From contig NZ_CP011270.1 of the NCBI RefSeq assembly GCF_001610835.1, forward strand, positions 2,684,001 through 2,748,000: 64,000 nucleotides of DNA. Reading direction: 5' to 3'. The notes beneath the pieces are model-generated. The model ran no database searches. It saw nothing but the letters and a program-made list of their open reading frames with translations, and had not been told where the DNA came from. The position numbers were made by a program, and so were the translations under genes. Positions 37,672 to 48,551 of the stretch are shown here, piece by piece. This DNA comes from Planctomyces sp. SH-PL14. GTDB taxonomy: Bacteria; Planctomycetota; Planctomycetia; Planctomycetales; Planctomycetaceae. The stretch's first letter is position 1, and every line of letters starts with the position of its first letter.

Positions 37672-38721
37672 TCAGATGCCGTCCAATGCGACGCCCAGCT
37701 TCTGAGCTGTGTCCTGGATCTGACGCCAGGTCTCGTCCGGAATCGTCACGCCGGAGGCCGCCCGCTCCTTCCCGCGACGGACCTCGATCTCCCCGGGGAG
37801 CAGGATCTCATTCACCCCCGGCAGCTTCCGGGCACTCTTGATCGACTCCGCGTACTTCGAGACCAGACAGTCGAACTCGCTGCGGTCAATAAACCGCGAG
37901 ATATCGACCACGTACAGCCACACCCCATTGGCCCCCCGCGGCAGGTCATCCCGGCAGACACCGCTCCCGGACAGCATCCCGCACAGCACGTCGACCATCA
38001 CCGCCAGACCAAAGCCCTTGTGCCCCATCAACGCCCCCCCCAGCGGCAGGATGGCGCCGTACGGCTTGCTGTAGTAATCCCCCGGATTGGCCGACGGGTT
38101 GCCGTGCCCGTCGATGATCAGCCCCTCGGGAATCGTCTCCCCCTTCTGGTGCGAGACCCGCAGCTTCCCTTCGGCGGTGGCACTCGTCGTCATGTCGAGG
38201 ACGATCGCCTCTTCGCCCAGCGGAGCCCCCATGCTGATCGGGTTCGTCCCCAACCGGCGGTCAATTCCGCCGAACGGCGCGACTCCCCCGGGCCCGGGAG
38301 CGTTGACCGCCATCAAGGTGACAAAACCTTCGCGTGCGGCTTTATGAGTGTAGGAGCCCAGCCGGCCGACATGGTTGCAGTTCCGGACCATGATCGTCGC
38401 CGTGCCCGACTGACGGGCCTTCTCCATCCCCATCGCCAGGGCCTTGGCGGCGATGACCTGGCCGAAGTTGAAGTGCCCGTCGAGGATGGCGAACGCCGGA
38501 GCGTCGGTCACGACGTCGATCGGGCTCCCCGGCTTCACGAAGCCTTCGTGCATCATCTGCACGTACTGCACCAGCCGCATGACGCCGTGGCTGTCATGGC
38601 CGACGATGTTCGCTTCCGCCAGTTCCTCCGCCACGATCGCCGATTCCTCGACAGGAACCCCCGCCCCATTCAGGACGAGCTGCGCAATCTGGAAAAGCTG
38701 GGAACGGTTGAAAGTCGGCAT
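37672..38721 (-). CDS. Ldh-family NAD(P)-dependent dehydrogenase
   Basis: 349 residues, full length for the malate/L-lactate/ureidoglycolate dehydrogenase family, which is distinct from Rossmann-type LDH. Diagnostic segments: ANIVGHDSHGVMRLVQYV near residue 38, VRNCNHVGRLGSYTH with the catalytic His, RLGTNPISMGAP, and HKGFGLAVMVDVLCGMLSG. The enzymes reduce 2-oxo acids or oxidise 2-hydroxy acids with NAD(P)H; the substrate here is unknown. Cytoplasmic. The gene stands alone on its strand. Confidence 0.85.
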   Translation of the reverse strand: MPTFNRSQLFQIAQLVLNGAGVPVEESAIVAEELAEANIVGHDSHGVMRLVQYVQMMHEGFVKPGSPIDVVTDAPAFAILDGHFNFGQVIAAKALAMGMEKARQSGTATIMVRNCNHVGRLGSYTHKAAREGFVTLMAVNAPGPGGVAPFGGIDRRLGTNPISMGAPLGEEAIVLDMTTSATAEGKLRVSHQKGETIPEGLIIDGHGNPSANPGDYYSKPYGAILPLGGALMGHKGFGLAVMVDVLCGMLSGSGVCRDDLPRGANGVWLYVVDISRFIDRSEFDCLVSKYAESIKSARKLPGVNEILLPGEIEVRRGKERAASGVTIPDETWRQIQDTAQKLGVALDGI

Positions 38722-38856
38722 GGGACGGGGCGAGCAAAGAGGGATAAGAGGGGGTGGCTGCGGACAGCCGCCGACTCTATCCGTTCGCCGCGCGATCGGC
38801 CAATGGACGACGCACCGGAACCGGACGAGAGAAAGGAGCGGACGATGACGCCCGGT

Positions 38857-39330
38857 TCAGGCCCGGTTCGCCGCCGGTTCGCTCGCGCTCTTCAGGAGGG
38901 CGCGGACCTGGTCGCGAAGATCGTTGTCGGAGAGCTGCTCGATATCGAACAGGCGGAGGAACTGCACGCCGTAGTAGTAGCGGCGGAGCTCCTTGCGGGC
39001 GAGGGTCGTGACGACCTCCTCGTCCACGCGGCACACCTTGCACTCGATGAACTTGGTATCGAAGCCGTTCGTCGAAAACCGGACGAACCACGGATGCTCG
39101 CTGGGAATCGACTCCATCGAGACGATGCGGGCTCCCCCTTCGGAGACGTCGCGGGTCGAGATCCGTCGCAGTTCCGGAGACCCTCCCGCGCTCGGGAGGA
39201 GCAGCAGCCACCCCGGAGTGACGATGCTGGAGCGTGCCTGCCGTCGGCGGTTCATTCCCTGGCCCGCGGTGGTGTTCCCGTTTGAACTGGCCGGAGCGGA
39301 TTGCGTCGGAGGGTTCAAACAGTCGTTCAT
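38857..39330 (-). CDS. PilZ-domain protein
   Basis: 157 residues from ATG 39330; GGAAAAGAG lies just upstream, and an in-frame GTG at 39336 is possible. The cyclic-di-GMP-binding pattern is present: RRRQAR, then TRDVSEGGARI (the [D/N]xSxxG motif). The C-terminus is an amphipathic helix. It probably senses c-di-GMP and acts on a surface or secretion system; the nearby GspE/PilB ATPase on the other strand is a possible partner, but the two are not in one operon. Confidence 0.75.
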   Translation of the reverse strand: MNDCLNPPTQSAPASSNGNTTAGQGMNRRRQARSSIVTPGWLLLLPSAGGSPELRRISTRDVSEGGARIVSMESIPSEHPWFVRFSTNGFDTKFIECKVCRVDEEVVTTLARKELRRYYYGVQFLRLFDIEQLSDNDLRDQVRALLKSASEPAANRA

Positions 39331-39859
39331 TCGCACTCTTTTCCGTCGGTCAGGGGGCGGGGAGCCCCGGCAGGCGGTGAACCGGAAATCGCGGGAGGCT
39401 GACGCTCCGTCTGCGCCGGCGTTTCTCGATCACCTCCCTCTATATGGCATACGCCCGGCGCAGCCGCTCCGGCCATTTCCGTAATTGCCCGGATGGGGTC
39501 CCAAGCTCCATCGCTCCAACCGTCACAGGCGTCAGGACCCCTGTGATCGCCGCTCCCGGGGCGGTCGGGGGTCCACAAACCGAAAAAACCGCGTTTCGGA
39601 AGTGACTTGGAAACTCGCCCAAACCTGAAGGCATAGTGAGATCCGGAGCGGGTCGATCTGGTTCCAAGTCGGCCATTTGCGACAATATCAGGAATTCCGC
39701 GGCCCTCGCCTCCGGAGGGGTGTTTCATCTCATCAGGACGGCGTCACCCGCCGTAGGTTGGTGAGGTAGAGGGAGCGCGGGAGCCGGAACGGCCGCCACA
39801 CGCCGCGGCCGTTCCGGTCCCCGCGTCATCAGTCAGCGTTTGTTCAGGTCAGGACCTCA
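39331..39859. other. Divergent intergenic region
   Basis: About 530 bases between the PilZ gene (minus) and the GspE-like gene (plus). Short frames on the minus strand (39327-39728) lack motifs and are not called. The region must hold both promoters; no convincing boxes were identified. Confidence 0.45.
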
Positions 39860-41527
39860 ATGGATATCGGCGCTCTTCTTCTGCAGCGGGGGCTTATCCA
39901 GTCGCACCAGCTCGCCGGAATCCGCGGAAACGGACGCCGGGTCGACCAGATCCTCGTGGAACAGGGGGTCATCACCGAGGAGGCGGCCCTCAAGGCGCTC
40001 GCCGATGAACTCGGGATGCGGTTCGTCTCGCTCAAGAACTTCGAGGTCGACCGCAACCTCCTGATGCAGTTCCCCGCCACGGCGATCTTCCGCCACAGCG
40101 TCCTGCCGCTCGAAAGGACGGGCGAGTGGGTCACGATGGCGACCTCCGACCCGTTCGACCTCGAAGCCCTCGACGAGCTGAGCTCGCTCGGCAACTGCCG
40201 GATCCAGCCGGTCATGGCCTGCCGGGACGAGATCGTCGAGCTGATCAAGCAGAACCTGGGGGTCGGCGGCGACACGATCAACCAGCTCGTCGCGCAGCGG
40301 GCCGAGGAAGGTGTCGAGCTCCTCGACGCCCTGCCGGAAGGGGAAGTCGACGAGGCGGCCCTCGCTCCCTCGGTCATCCGCCTCGTGAACGAGCTCCTGA
40401 TGGAAGCTCTCGAGCAGCGGTCGAGCGACGTGCATCTCGAGCCGCAGGAAAAGGGCTTCGTCATCCGCTTCCGGGTCGACGGCCTGCTGCGGGTCCAGCC
40501 GGTCCCGCCGGAGATCAACCACTTCGCCTCGGCGATCGTGACCCGTCTCAAGATCATGGCCCGGCTGAACATCGCCGAGAAGCGGCTGCCGCAGGACGGC
40601 CGCATCAACCTCCGCGTCCGCGGCCGGGAGATCGACGTCCGTATGTCGATCATCCCGATGCTTCACGGCGAGGGGGTGGTCCTCCGTCTTCTCGACAAGT
40701 CGCGGATGGTGTTCGACCTGAAGCGGGTCGGGATGCCGCCGGAGCTCGACGCCAAGTTCAAGGACATCATCTCGCTGCCGCACGGGATCGTCCTGGTGAC
40801 GGGCCCCACCGGGAGCGGAAAGACGTCGACGCTCTACAGCGCTCTCGGGACGATCAAGTCTCCCGAGACCAAGATCATCACGGTCGAGGACCCGGTCGAA
40901 TACCACATGGACGGGATCAGCCAGATCCAGGTCCACGCCAAGATCGGCCTGACGTTCGCGGCCGGTCTCCGCAGCATTCTCCGTCACGACCCGGACGTCG
41001 TGCTGATCGGAGAAATCCGCGACGGCGAGACCGCCACCAGCGCCATTCAGGCGTCGCTGACGGGCCACCTGGTGTTCAGCACGCTGCACACGAACGACGC
41101 CCCCAGCTCCTTCACGCGTCTGGTCGATATGGGTGTCGAGCCGTACCTCGTTGCCAGCACGGTGGAAGGGATCCTGGCCCAGCGTCTGGTCCGCGTCCTC
41201 TGCAGCCATTGCAAGGAGGAGTTCACGCCCGACGAGGAATCGCTTCCCGACGATCTCCCCCGGCCGGTCAAGACGCTGTGGCGGCCGAAGGGGTGCCGCA
41301 ACTGTCGCGAGTCGGGCTTTGCGGGCCGGACGGGGATTTTTGAGCTGTTGATCAACGACCCGGTGATCCGGAACCTGTGTGTGGAGCGGGCCAGTGCTGC
41401 GACGATTCGCGACCATTGCCTCAAGCATGGGATGACGACGCTCCGGCAGTCGGGTTACCAGAAGGTGCTGTTGGGACAGACCGCGATTGACGAAGTGGTT
41501 CGGACGACCCGCGGCGACATCGGTTGA
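39860..41527 (+). CDS. GspE/PilB-family secretion or pilus ATPase
   Basis: 555 residues. An N-terminal GspE domain of about 130 residues ([10 protein letters not shown], then [20 protein letters not shown]) precedes the ATPase core: Walker A GPTGSGKT (315-322), the Asp box [10 protein letters not shown], Walker [10 protein letters not shown] and the His box [14 protein letters not shown]. Four cysteines in CSHC ... CRNC form the zinc site typical of PilB/GspE. It powers pilus assembly or type II secretion at the cytoplasmic membrane. Other secretion genes are not adjacent. Confidence 0.9.
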   Translation: MDIGALLLQRGLIQSHQLAGIRGNGRRVDQILVEQGVITEEAALKALADELGMRFVSLKNFEVDRNLLMQFPATAIFRHSVLPLERTGEWVTMATSDPFDLEALDELSSLGNCRIQPVMACRDEIVELIKQNLGVGGDTINQLVAQRAEEGVELLDALPEGEVDEAALAPSVIRLVNELLMEALEQRSSDVHLEPQEKGFVIRFRVDGLLRVQPVPPEINHFASAIVTRLKIMARLNIAEKRLPQDGRINLRVRGREIDVRMSIIPMLHGEGVVLRLLDKSRMVFDLKRVGMPPELDAKFKDIISLPHGIVLVTGPTGSGKTSTLYSALGTIKSPETKIITVEDPVEYHMDGISQIQVHAKIGLTFAAGLRSILRHDPDVVLIGEIRDGETATSAIQASLTGHLVFSTLHTNDAPSSFTRLVDMGVEPYLVASTVEGILAQRLVRVLCSHCKEEFTPDEESLPDDLPRPVKTLWRPKGCRNCRESGFAGRTGIFELLINDPVIRNLCVERASAATIRDHCLKHGMTTLRQSGYQKVLLGQTAIDEVVRTTRGDIG

Positions 41528-41544
41528 GGCAAGCACGTTCTGGC

Positions 41545-41855
41545 CGGCACAGCTCGATAGCTCAAACCCAACGTGCGACGGCAGCCTGGGGTCAAGGGGG
41601 CCACGCCCCCTTGCCGCCGGAGGCGCTTCCATGAGGAACCGTGGGACACAACGGATGTCCCCTTTGTGGTGCCGGCGTTGAGGACTCCCTGCTCGCCTTG
41701 GAATCCCAGCGGGTTGGTGAGGGGGAATACGGCAAGTTGTCCGCGTTTGGACACGTGCTCCTTCAGATATCTCTCGACGAGACGGCCTCCGGCGGGCAAA
41801 GGGGCGTTGCCCCTCTGCACTCCCCACCAGGGGTTACCCCCTGGACCCCGGTGCC
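41545..41855 (-). repeat. Dispersed structured repeat, full-length copy
   Basis: About 310 bp, reading 5' to 3' on the minus strand. 5' half: a CCAGGGGGT/ACCCCTGG hairpin, a GGGGCAACGCCCC hairpin, GCCCGCCGGAGGCCGTCTCG, GAAGGAGC and GTGTCCAAACGCGGACAAC. 3' half: GGTTCCTCATGGAAGCGCC, GGCGGCAAGGGGGCGTGGCC with CCCTTG closing the hairpin, and GCACGTTGGGTTTGAGC. Related copies occur at 33088, 37480, 59622 and, as a fragment, 30722. Confidence 0.8.
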
Positions 41856-41931
41856 TGTCACCCGCTACCCACTTCGCCCCCAATCCGCTATCAGTCCATA
41901 CCCCGATGACCAAGCCGGCGGAGCCACCCAC

Positions 41932-42411
41932 TTGCATCGACTCATCCCCGCCTCCCTCGCAACCTTCCTCGCCTCAGGCTTCGGCATCGGCTTCGTCCCG
42001 TTCGCCCCCGGAACCTTCGGCAGCGTCCTCGGCGTCGCCCTCGCCGGCCTGCTATTGAAGTCCGGACTCCCCCTCGCCTGGTACGCCGCCCTCGCCATGG
42101 CGGTCTTCCTCTTCGGCATCCCCTGCACCCGCCGCGCCGCCGAAGTCCAGGGCGTCAAAGACCCCGGCTGGATCGTCCTCGACGAAATCGCCGCCGTCCT
42201 CTTCATCTACACGGTCATCCCCTTCACCTGGACAACCGCAGTCCTCGGCTTCCTCCTCTTCCGCCTCTTCGACGTCTCCAAGCCCTACCCGCTCCGCTGG
42301 CTCGAACGACTCCCCCACGGCTGGGGCATCATGGCCGACGACGTCGCCGCCGGCTTCTACACCGGCCTCCTGATGGCCATCGCGCGCCACTACGGCTGGC
42401 TCAGCGTCTAA
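41932..42411 (+). CDS. pgpA: Phosphatidylglycerophosphatase A
   Basis: About 159 residues from TTG 41932; upstream codons run through the dispersed repeat and do not resemble the family. PgpA dephosphorylates phosphatidylglycerophosphate at the cytoplasmic membrane. All family blocks are present: SGFGIGFVPFAPGTFGSVLG, WIVLDEIAA, FRLFDVSKPYPLRWLER and GWGIMADDVAAGFYTG, with four hydrophobic segments. No ATG is available in this frame near the conserved start; an ATG at 41906 is in another frame, so a TTG start or a small sequencing indel should be considered. Confidence 0.85.
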   Translation: MHRLIPASLATFLASGFGIGFVPFAPGTFGSVLGVALAGLLLKSGLPLAWYAALAMAVFLFGIPCTRRAAEVQGVKDPGWIVLDEIAAVLFIYTVIPFTWTTAVLGFLLFRLFDVSKPYPLRWLERLPHGWGIMADDVAAGFYTGLLMAIARHYGWLSV

Positions 42412-42459
42412 CGCCGGCCAGCCGCGTCGCATCTCACCCGGATCCCCGTCGGCCGGCCC

Positions 42460-43479
42460 TTACCCAGCAAACTCGTTCCCAACCTTCCGCGCCCGCGTCG
42501 GCTTGTCGAGATCGATCCCCAGCTGCAGGCCCACTTCCACCAGCAGGTTCCACCCGGCCGCCATCTGCACGAACGGCCCCAGGTCCCCCAGGTCCGGAAT
42601 CAAAATCGTCGGGAACGGCGTCGGCCGCGACGAAATCGCAATGATCGACATCCCAATGTTCTTCTGCAGGACATCGGCAAACTTCTGCTCCGACTCGGCG
42701 TACGGCTCCACCCAGATCAGCACGTCGTCCGCGTTCATCACCTCTTCGATCCCGTGGACGGCGTACGTCCCCTCCAGGTAATCGGCCGACTTGCGGGTGA
42801 TCTCATTCGTCTTGAGCGTCAGCTCCTCCGCCACCCCCTCATTCCGCCCCGCCCAGTAAATGTGCCCCGCCCGGGCGATCCTCGCGGTGACGTCGGCTGG
42901 AATCGCCACGGTCAACGCGGCCTGAACCGCCGCGGCCAGTTCCTCCCGCCGCCCCGCCAGCGCCGGCTTCCCGGCGACCTGCTCCAACAGCCCCCGATAG
43001 AAGAGGGCCTGTTCGACCACGCTCTTCGTCGCCGCGACCGCCCCTTCCGGCCCGCAGGTCAGGACGTAACCCCGCGTCGCCAGCGACTCCAGCTTCGAGT
43101 CCGCAAAGGCGGTGAGGCTGTAGCGGCTCGTGTGCCCCCCCTTCTGGAGCTTGTCGAACAGCCCGATCACCTCGGCGGTGCGGCCGGAGTTCGAAAGGGC
43201 AAACACCGACCACCCGCTCAGGTCATATTCCTGCGCCTGCCGGCCGGCGTCCGTGTGCAGTTCCAGCTTCCACCCTTGGCGGCGGGCGTGGGCCATCGCG
43301 CTCTTGGCGGGAAAAATCCGGCTCGACCCTTCCCCCGTCAGCAGGAGGCGTCCGGTCGCCGCAATCTCCTTGGCCGTCTCTCCGCCGCGGGAGGGATCGA
43401 ACCCCCGGATGATCTCCGGAACGGCGAGCATGTCGCGGGTGAGGCCGAACTTCGTGTAGCGGGAATCCGTCGAATTCAT
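42460..43479 (-). CDS. SIS-domain sugar isomerase-like protein
   Basis: 339 residues with two SIS (sugar isomerase) modules as in the C-terminal half of glucosamine-6-phosphate synthase: TGEGSSRIFPAKSAM and SVFALSNSGRTAEVIGLFDK in the first, AGHIYWAGRNEGVAEELTLK and NEITRKSADYLEG in the second. There is no N-terminal glutamine amidotransferase domain. It resembles AgaS/FrlB-type isomerases or deaminases acting on amino-sugar phosphates; the substrate is unknown. It is convergent with pgpA, and the next gene starts 426 nt away on the other strand. Confidence 0.8.
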   Translation of the reverse strand: MNSTDSRYTKFGLTRDMLAVPEIIRGFDPSRGGETAKEIAATGRLLLTGEGSSRIFPAKSAMAHARRQGWKLELHTDAGRQAQEYDLSGWSVFALSNSGRTAEVIGLFDKLQKGGHTSRYSLTAFADSKLESLATRGYVLTCGPEGAVAATKSVVEQALFYRGLLEQVAGKPALAGRREELAAAVQAALTVAIPADVTARIARAGHIYWAGRNEGVAEELTLKTNEITRKSADYLEGTYAVHGIEEVMNADDVLIWVEPYAESEQKFADVLQKNIGMSIIAISSRPTPFPTILIPDLGDLGPFVQMAAGWNLLVEVGLQLGIDLDKPTRARKVGNEFAG

Positions 43480-43594
43480 GGATCAGGCAGGAGTCGAGTC
43501 GGGAACGGAAGGCAGGCGATGCGACTGCGGGACGCTACACAATGCCGTGCCGACCCCGAACAGTCAAACCGGGCCGGATGAACCGTGCCCGCCC

Positions 43595-43631
43595 GGCGAA
43601 TTCCCCGGCGAATTCCCCGGCGAACTTCCCC
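43595..43631. repeat. 12-bp tandem repeat upstream of ftsH
   Basis: GGCGAATTCCCC occurs twice exactly, then once with a one-base insertion (GGCGAACTTCCCC). It lies in the 426-nt gap between the divergent SIS and ftsH genes, so it could affect either promoter. The gap holds nothing else that I recognise. Confidence 0.7.
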
Positions 43632-43905
43632 GCGGCTTCCGGCCCCGGACACCCCGCCCTGAGAGGTCGCGCTCCCCCAACAGTCACCCGCCTCCTCGCG
43701 GCCCCCCTCCCAGCAAATCGCCTCACCGGGGAACCCCTCGTTGACGTCCGAACAGGCGGGGTCTACAGTCAACTACTTCGATTTCTCACAATCCGGTCCG
43801 AACGAGGGACGTTCGTCGGAGCAGAGCCGCTGCTTCCTCGGACCGCATCCCGGAACCCTTTCCGTTCGGTCCCGGTTCCCCGCCCACTCGAGCGCATCCG
43901 TTCTC

Positions 43906-45945
<2,040 letters not shown>

Positions 45946-46824
45946 TCACGGCAGCTCAAAGGTCCGCGGCTTCGGCATCTCGGATCGCCAGTCGGCCGCG
46001 GACCTCTCGGCCGGTTTCGGCGCCACCGGGCGGCAATCGCAACCGGGAAGACACCAGTAGACGCTCGTGTCCTGATCGATCCGGCCGACGAGCTTGGACG
46101 GGACCTCGCTGATCGTGTGCTCCCCGTCGAACAGAAAGAGCGCCGTCCCGGTCCGCACGATCAGGTAGCCCTTCATCATCCGGGGAAAGGGCTGATCGTG
46201 GAGATGCACGGTCACATGGCGGCCCCCGCCGTGCCCGATCGTCCGCAGAAACCACCCGTAGGTCGGGGGATACCACAGGAGGAACGAGGCCGCGACGACC
46301 AGACCGGCCATCGCCATGCCGCAGCCGATGGGCGAAATGCGTTTCACCGCCCCCATGGTCCCCGCGGCCAGCATCATGACGACCGGCGCCACGAGCTGGT
46401 TTCCCTGCAGCCCCACGCTCCGGACCACGGCCAGCCATCCCGACATGATGAACAGGATCGCCAAGAGGGCGACCGGCAGGAGCACCACCCGCTTCCAGGT
46501 CGGGAACTCGGTATCATCTTCGGACTTGAAGGACCTCAGGGCCGTCAGCACCGTCCAGGCCGCCAGGTAGATCGCGGCGGCGGACAGCGTGATGACAAAG
46601 CTGACGACGGCCGCCGTCTCGGCCACAAAGGGGATCCCGTCGGCCGGCGTCCGGACGCCGTAGTAGAGCACATACCAGTAGGCGCCGAGCTTCGTGAGAA
46701 ACCCCGCGACCCCCGCGCTCCCGATCGCGCTCACCAGAGCGCCGATGACCAGCCGGATCGGCAGCGAGACCGGCCCGAGCGAACCGGCAACTTTCCTGAC
46801 CCCCTCGACGAAGTTCGTCCCCAT
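45946..46824 (-). CDS. Hypothetical multi-pass membrane protein
   Basis: 292 residues with about five hydrophobic helices (residues 20-45, 65-90, 115-135, 140-160, 165-185) and a soluble C-terminal domain that ends in a VYWCLPGCDCRPVAP segment. GGGAGGGG precedes the start. Its stop codon abuts the stop of ftsH with no base between. I do not recognise the family. It is separated by about 120 nt from the Exb-type operon upstream on the same strand and may or may not be co-transcribed. Confidence 0.65.
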   Translation of the reverse strand: MGTNFVEGVRKVAGSLGPVSLPIRLVIGALVSAIGSAGVAGFLTKLGAYWYVLYYGVRTPADGIPFVAETAAVVSFVITLSAAAIYLAAWTVLTALRSFKSEDDTEFPTWKRVVLLPVALLAILFIMSGWLAVVRSVGLQGNQLVAPVVMMLAAGTMGAVKRISPIGCGMAMAGLVVAASFLLWYPPTYGWFLRTIGHGGGRHVTVHLHDQPFPRMMKGYLIVRTGTALFLFDGEHTISEVPSKLVGRIDQDTSVYWCLPGCDCRPVAPKPAERSAADWRSEMPKPRTFELP

Positions 46825-46943
46825 CCGGCCCCTCCCTACCCGTTGCCCCCGCTTCCCCGCGGATCATCGCTCGAGAGTATGGCGGCCCCTGTCCGGGCGT
46901 CCAATCCGCCGGCCCTCTCGCTCATTGCCGTGCTCGGCCCCGC

Positions 46944-48551
46944 TCACTTGGCCCGCTTCAGCTCCGCGATCTCGTCCTTGAAGCCGGCGATCTTCTCCGG
47001 GTCGAGGTGATCGCGGACGAGGTTCCGGAACGTCGTCACGAGCTTATTGATCCGGGCCTCGGCCAGCCGGTCCTTGCGGTCGCGGGCGGACTGGATCCCG
47101 CGGACGCGGACCGCTTCCACCCGCTCGTCGAAGTCGGCGATCGACGGGAGATCGATGATCCGGCTCGTGAGGCTTTCGATCTCGTCCCACTTGTCGAGCC
47201 GGGAGAGCTGCTTCGCGCGGGCCATGAACACCTCCCGCTGGCCGACGATGGCGATCAGCTCCCCTTCCAGGATGCTGAGCTCCCCTTCGACGGTGAGGCG
47301 GGCCGAATCGTCCGGCACCTCCAGGAGGAGTTCCGGCACAATCCCCGGAACGACCGGGACGCGGGCCAGGAGGATCGAGCCGCTGTGGACCTGCACCCAG
47401 CGGAGGACCTGGGCCGGATCGCGCGCCAGATCGATCCGCCCCAGCCGGTCCGTGGTCAGGGCCAGGGGAGCGGGGGCCGGCGCCGATTCGGGGGAGGCAG
47501 CGGCAGTAGCGGGAGCAGAAGGAGCCGCTTCACGCCGCTCGGGGCTCCCGTCCAGGACGTCGACACGGGCGCCGACGACCGGGTTCCCGGGATTGCCGTA
47601 GGGGACGATCCGCAGCCGCGTCCCCGCGAGAGAGGGGCGGGCCAGGATCGCCCGCAGCTCCGTCCGGCGGCGGCCGGGAACGAGCGGCGCATTGAAGGCG
47701 GACGCGATCCGGCCGACAACGAGGCTCCGGTCGCGCGACTCGACCGAGAGATAAGTCCACGGGACCACGAACCGCCGCAGGACCTCCCGCTCGCGGTTGA
47801 GCATCCGCTGAAACGGAATGAAGACGGTCTTCTCGGGGAGGGGGAGGAAGCGGGGATCGGAGGGGAGCAGCTCGCCCCCCTGGATCTCCAGCTCGGCCTC
47901 GGCCCCGTCGACCTTCCGGATCACGGCGAGAGGCCGGAAGGCGTCCGCCAGCATGGTCGTCAGCGCGGCGGCGACGAGCCGGGAGTCGGTCACGGCCCGG
48001 GCCGACCAGCTCCCCAGCGTCGCGGAGCTGCGGTCCCACTCGCCCGCCCGGAGCGTGTACTCCGCTCCGGCGACGTCGAGCGCCGCGAGGAACACCTTGT
48101 CTTCGGGACGGCCTTCGAGCGCCGGCCGCCACGCTTCGAGCGCGCGGGTCTCCGCCGGAATCGGAGACAGGACGAGTCCGCGGCCCGCCTCCTCGATCGC
48201 CAGCGGCTCCCACAGCGGCCCGGCCCCCGAACCGACCTGCTCCTGGAGATCGCGGAGAATTCCGCGGCGGACCTCCGGAGTCCACTCGGGCGCATCGGAA
48301 AAGGTCACCTGGATCGCGACGGAATAGGATTGCAGCCCCGGTCGCGAAGGGACGCGGACCACCGGTGCCGGCGCCGCGGGAGGGACAGCGCCGGGGTCGG
48401 CGGCCGCGGGCGAAGCGGTTGCGGCCGCCGCCTCGGACGGCGCGCCCGGCTGCGGATCCTGAGCCCGCGCGGCGGCGGACCAGACAAAGGCCGCGGCCAG
48501 CAGCAGGCCCCGCAGGACGCAGCCTCGGGGAGCGGGAGCGCGCGTCGTCAT
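46944..48551 (-). CDS. Secreted hypothetical protein of the Exb-type operon
   Basis: 535 residues from ATG 48551, which overlaps the preceding stop by ATGA; longer open-frame codons upstream overlap that gene. A signal peptide (RGLLLAAAFVWSAAARA) is followed by an Ala/Pro linker and a mixed alpha/beta body with repeated beta blocks (YSVAIQVTFSDAPEWTPEV, then VVGARVDVLDGSPERRE). A C-terminal helical segment contains LDKWDEIESLTSRI. Likely periplasmic and a partner of the neighbouring solute-binding-like protein. The family is not recognised. Confidence 0.65.
   Translation of the reverse strand: MTTRAPAPRGCVLRGLLLAAAFVWSAAARAQDPQPGAPSEAAAATASPAAADPGAVPPAAPAPVVRVPSRPGLQSYSVAIQVTFSDAPEWTPEVRRGILRDLQEQVGSGAGPLWEPLAIEEAGRGLVLSPIPAETRALEAWRPALEGRPEDKVFLAALDVAGAEYTLRAGEWDRSSATLGSWSARAVTDSRLVAAALTTMLADAFRPLAVIRKVDGAEAELEIQGGELLPSDPRFLPLPEKTVFIPFQRMLNREREVLRRFVVPWTYLSVESRDRSLVVGRIASAFNAPLVPGRRRTELRAILARPSLAGTRLRIVPYGNPGNPVVGARVDVLDGSPERREAAPSAPATAAASPESAPAPAPLALTTDRLGRIDLARDPAQVLRWVQVHSGSILLARVPVVPGIVPELLLEVPDDSARLTVEGELSILEGELIAIVGQREVFMARAKQLSRLDKWDEIESLTSRIIDLPSIADFDERVEAVRVRGIQSARDRKDRLAEARINKLVTTFRNLVRDHLDPEKIAGFKDEIAELKRAK

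Noticed and set aside
37570-39285. A 571-residue plus-strand frame through the dispersed repeat and opposite the Ldh-type and PilZ genes
   Set aside because: It begins inside the repeat and runs antisense to two recognised genes; its composition is typical of a shadow frame.
33088-41855. The dispersed repeat copies considered as a CRISPR array
   Set aside because: Copies are hundreds to thousands of bases apart, on both strands, and are of different lengths.
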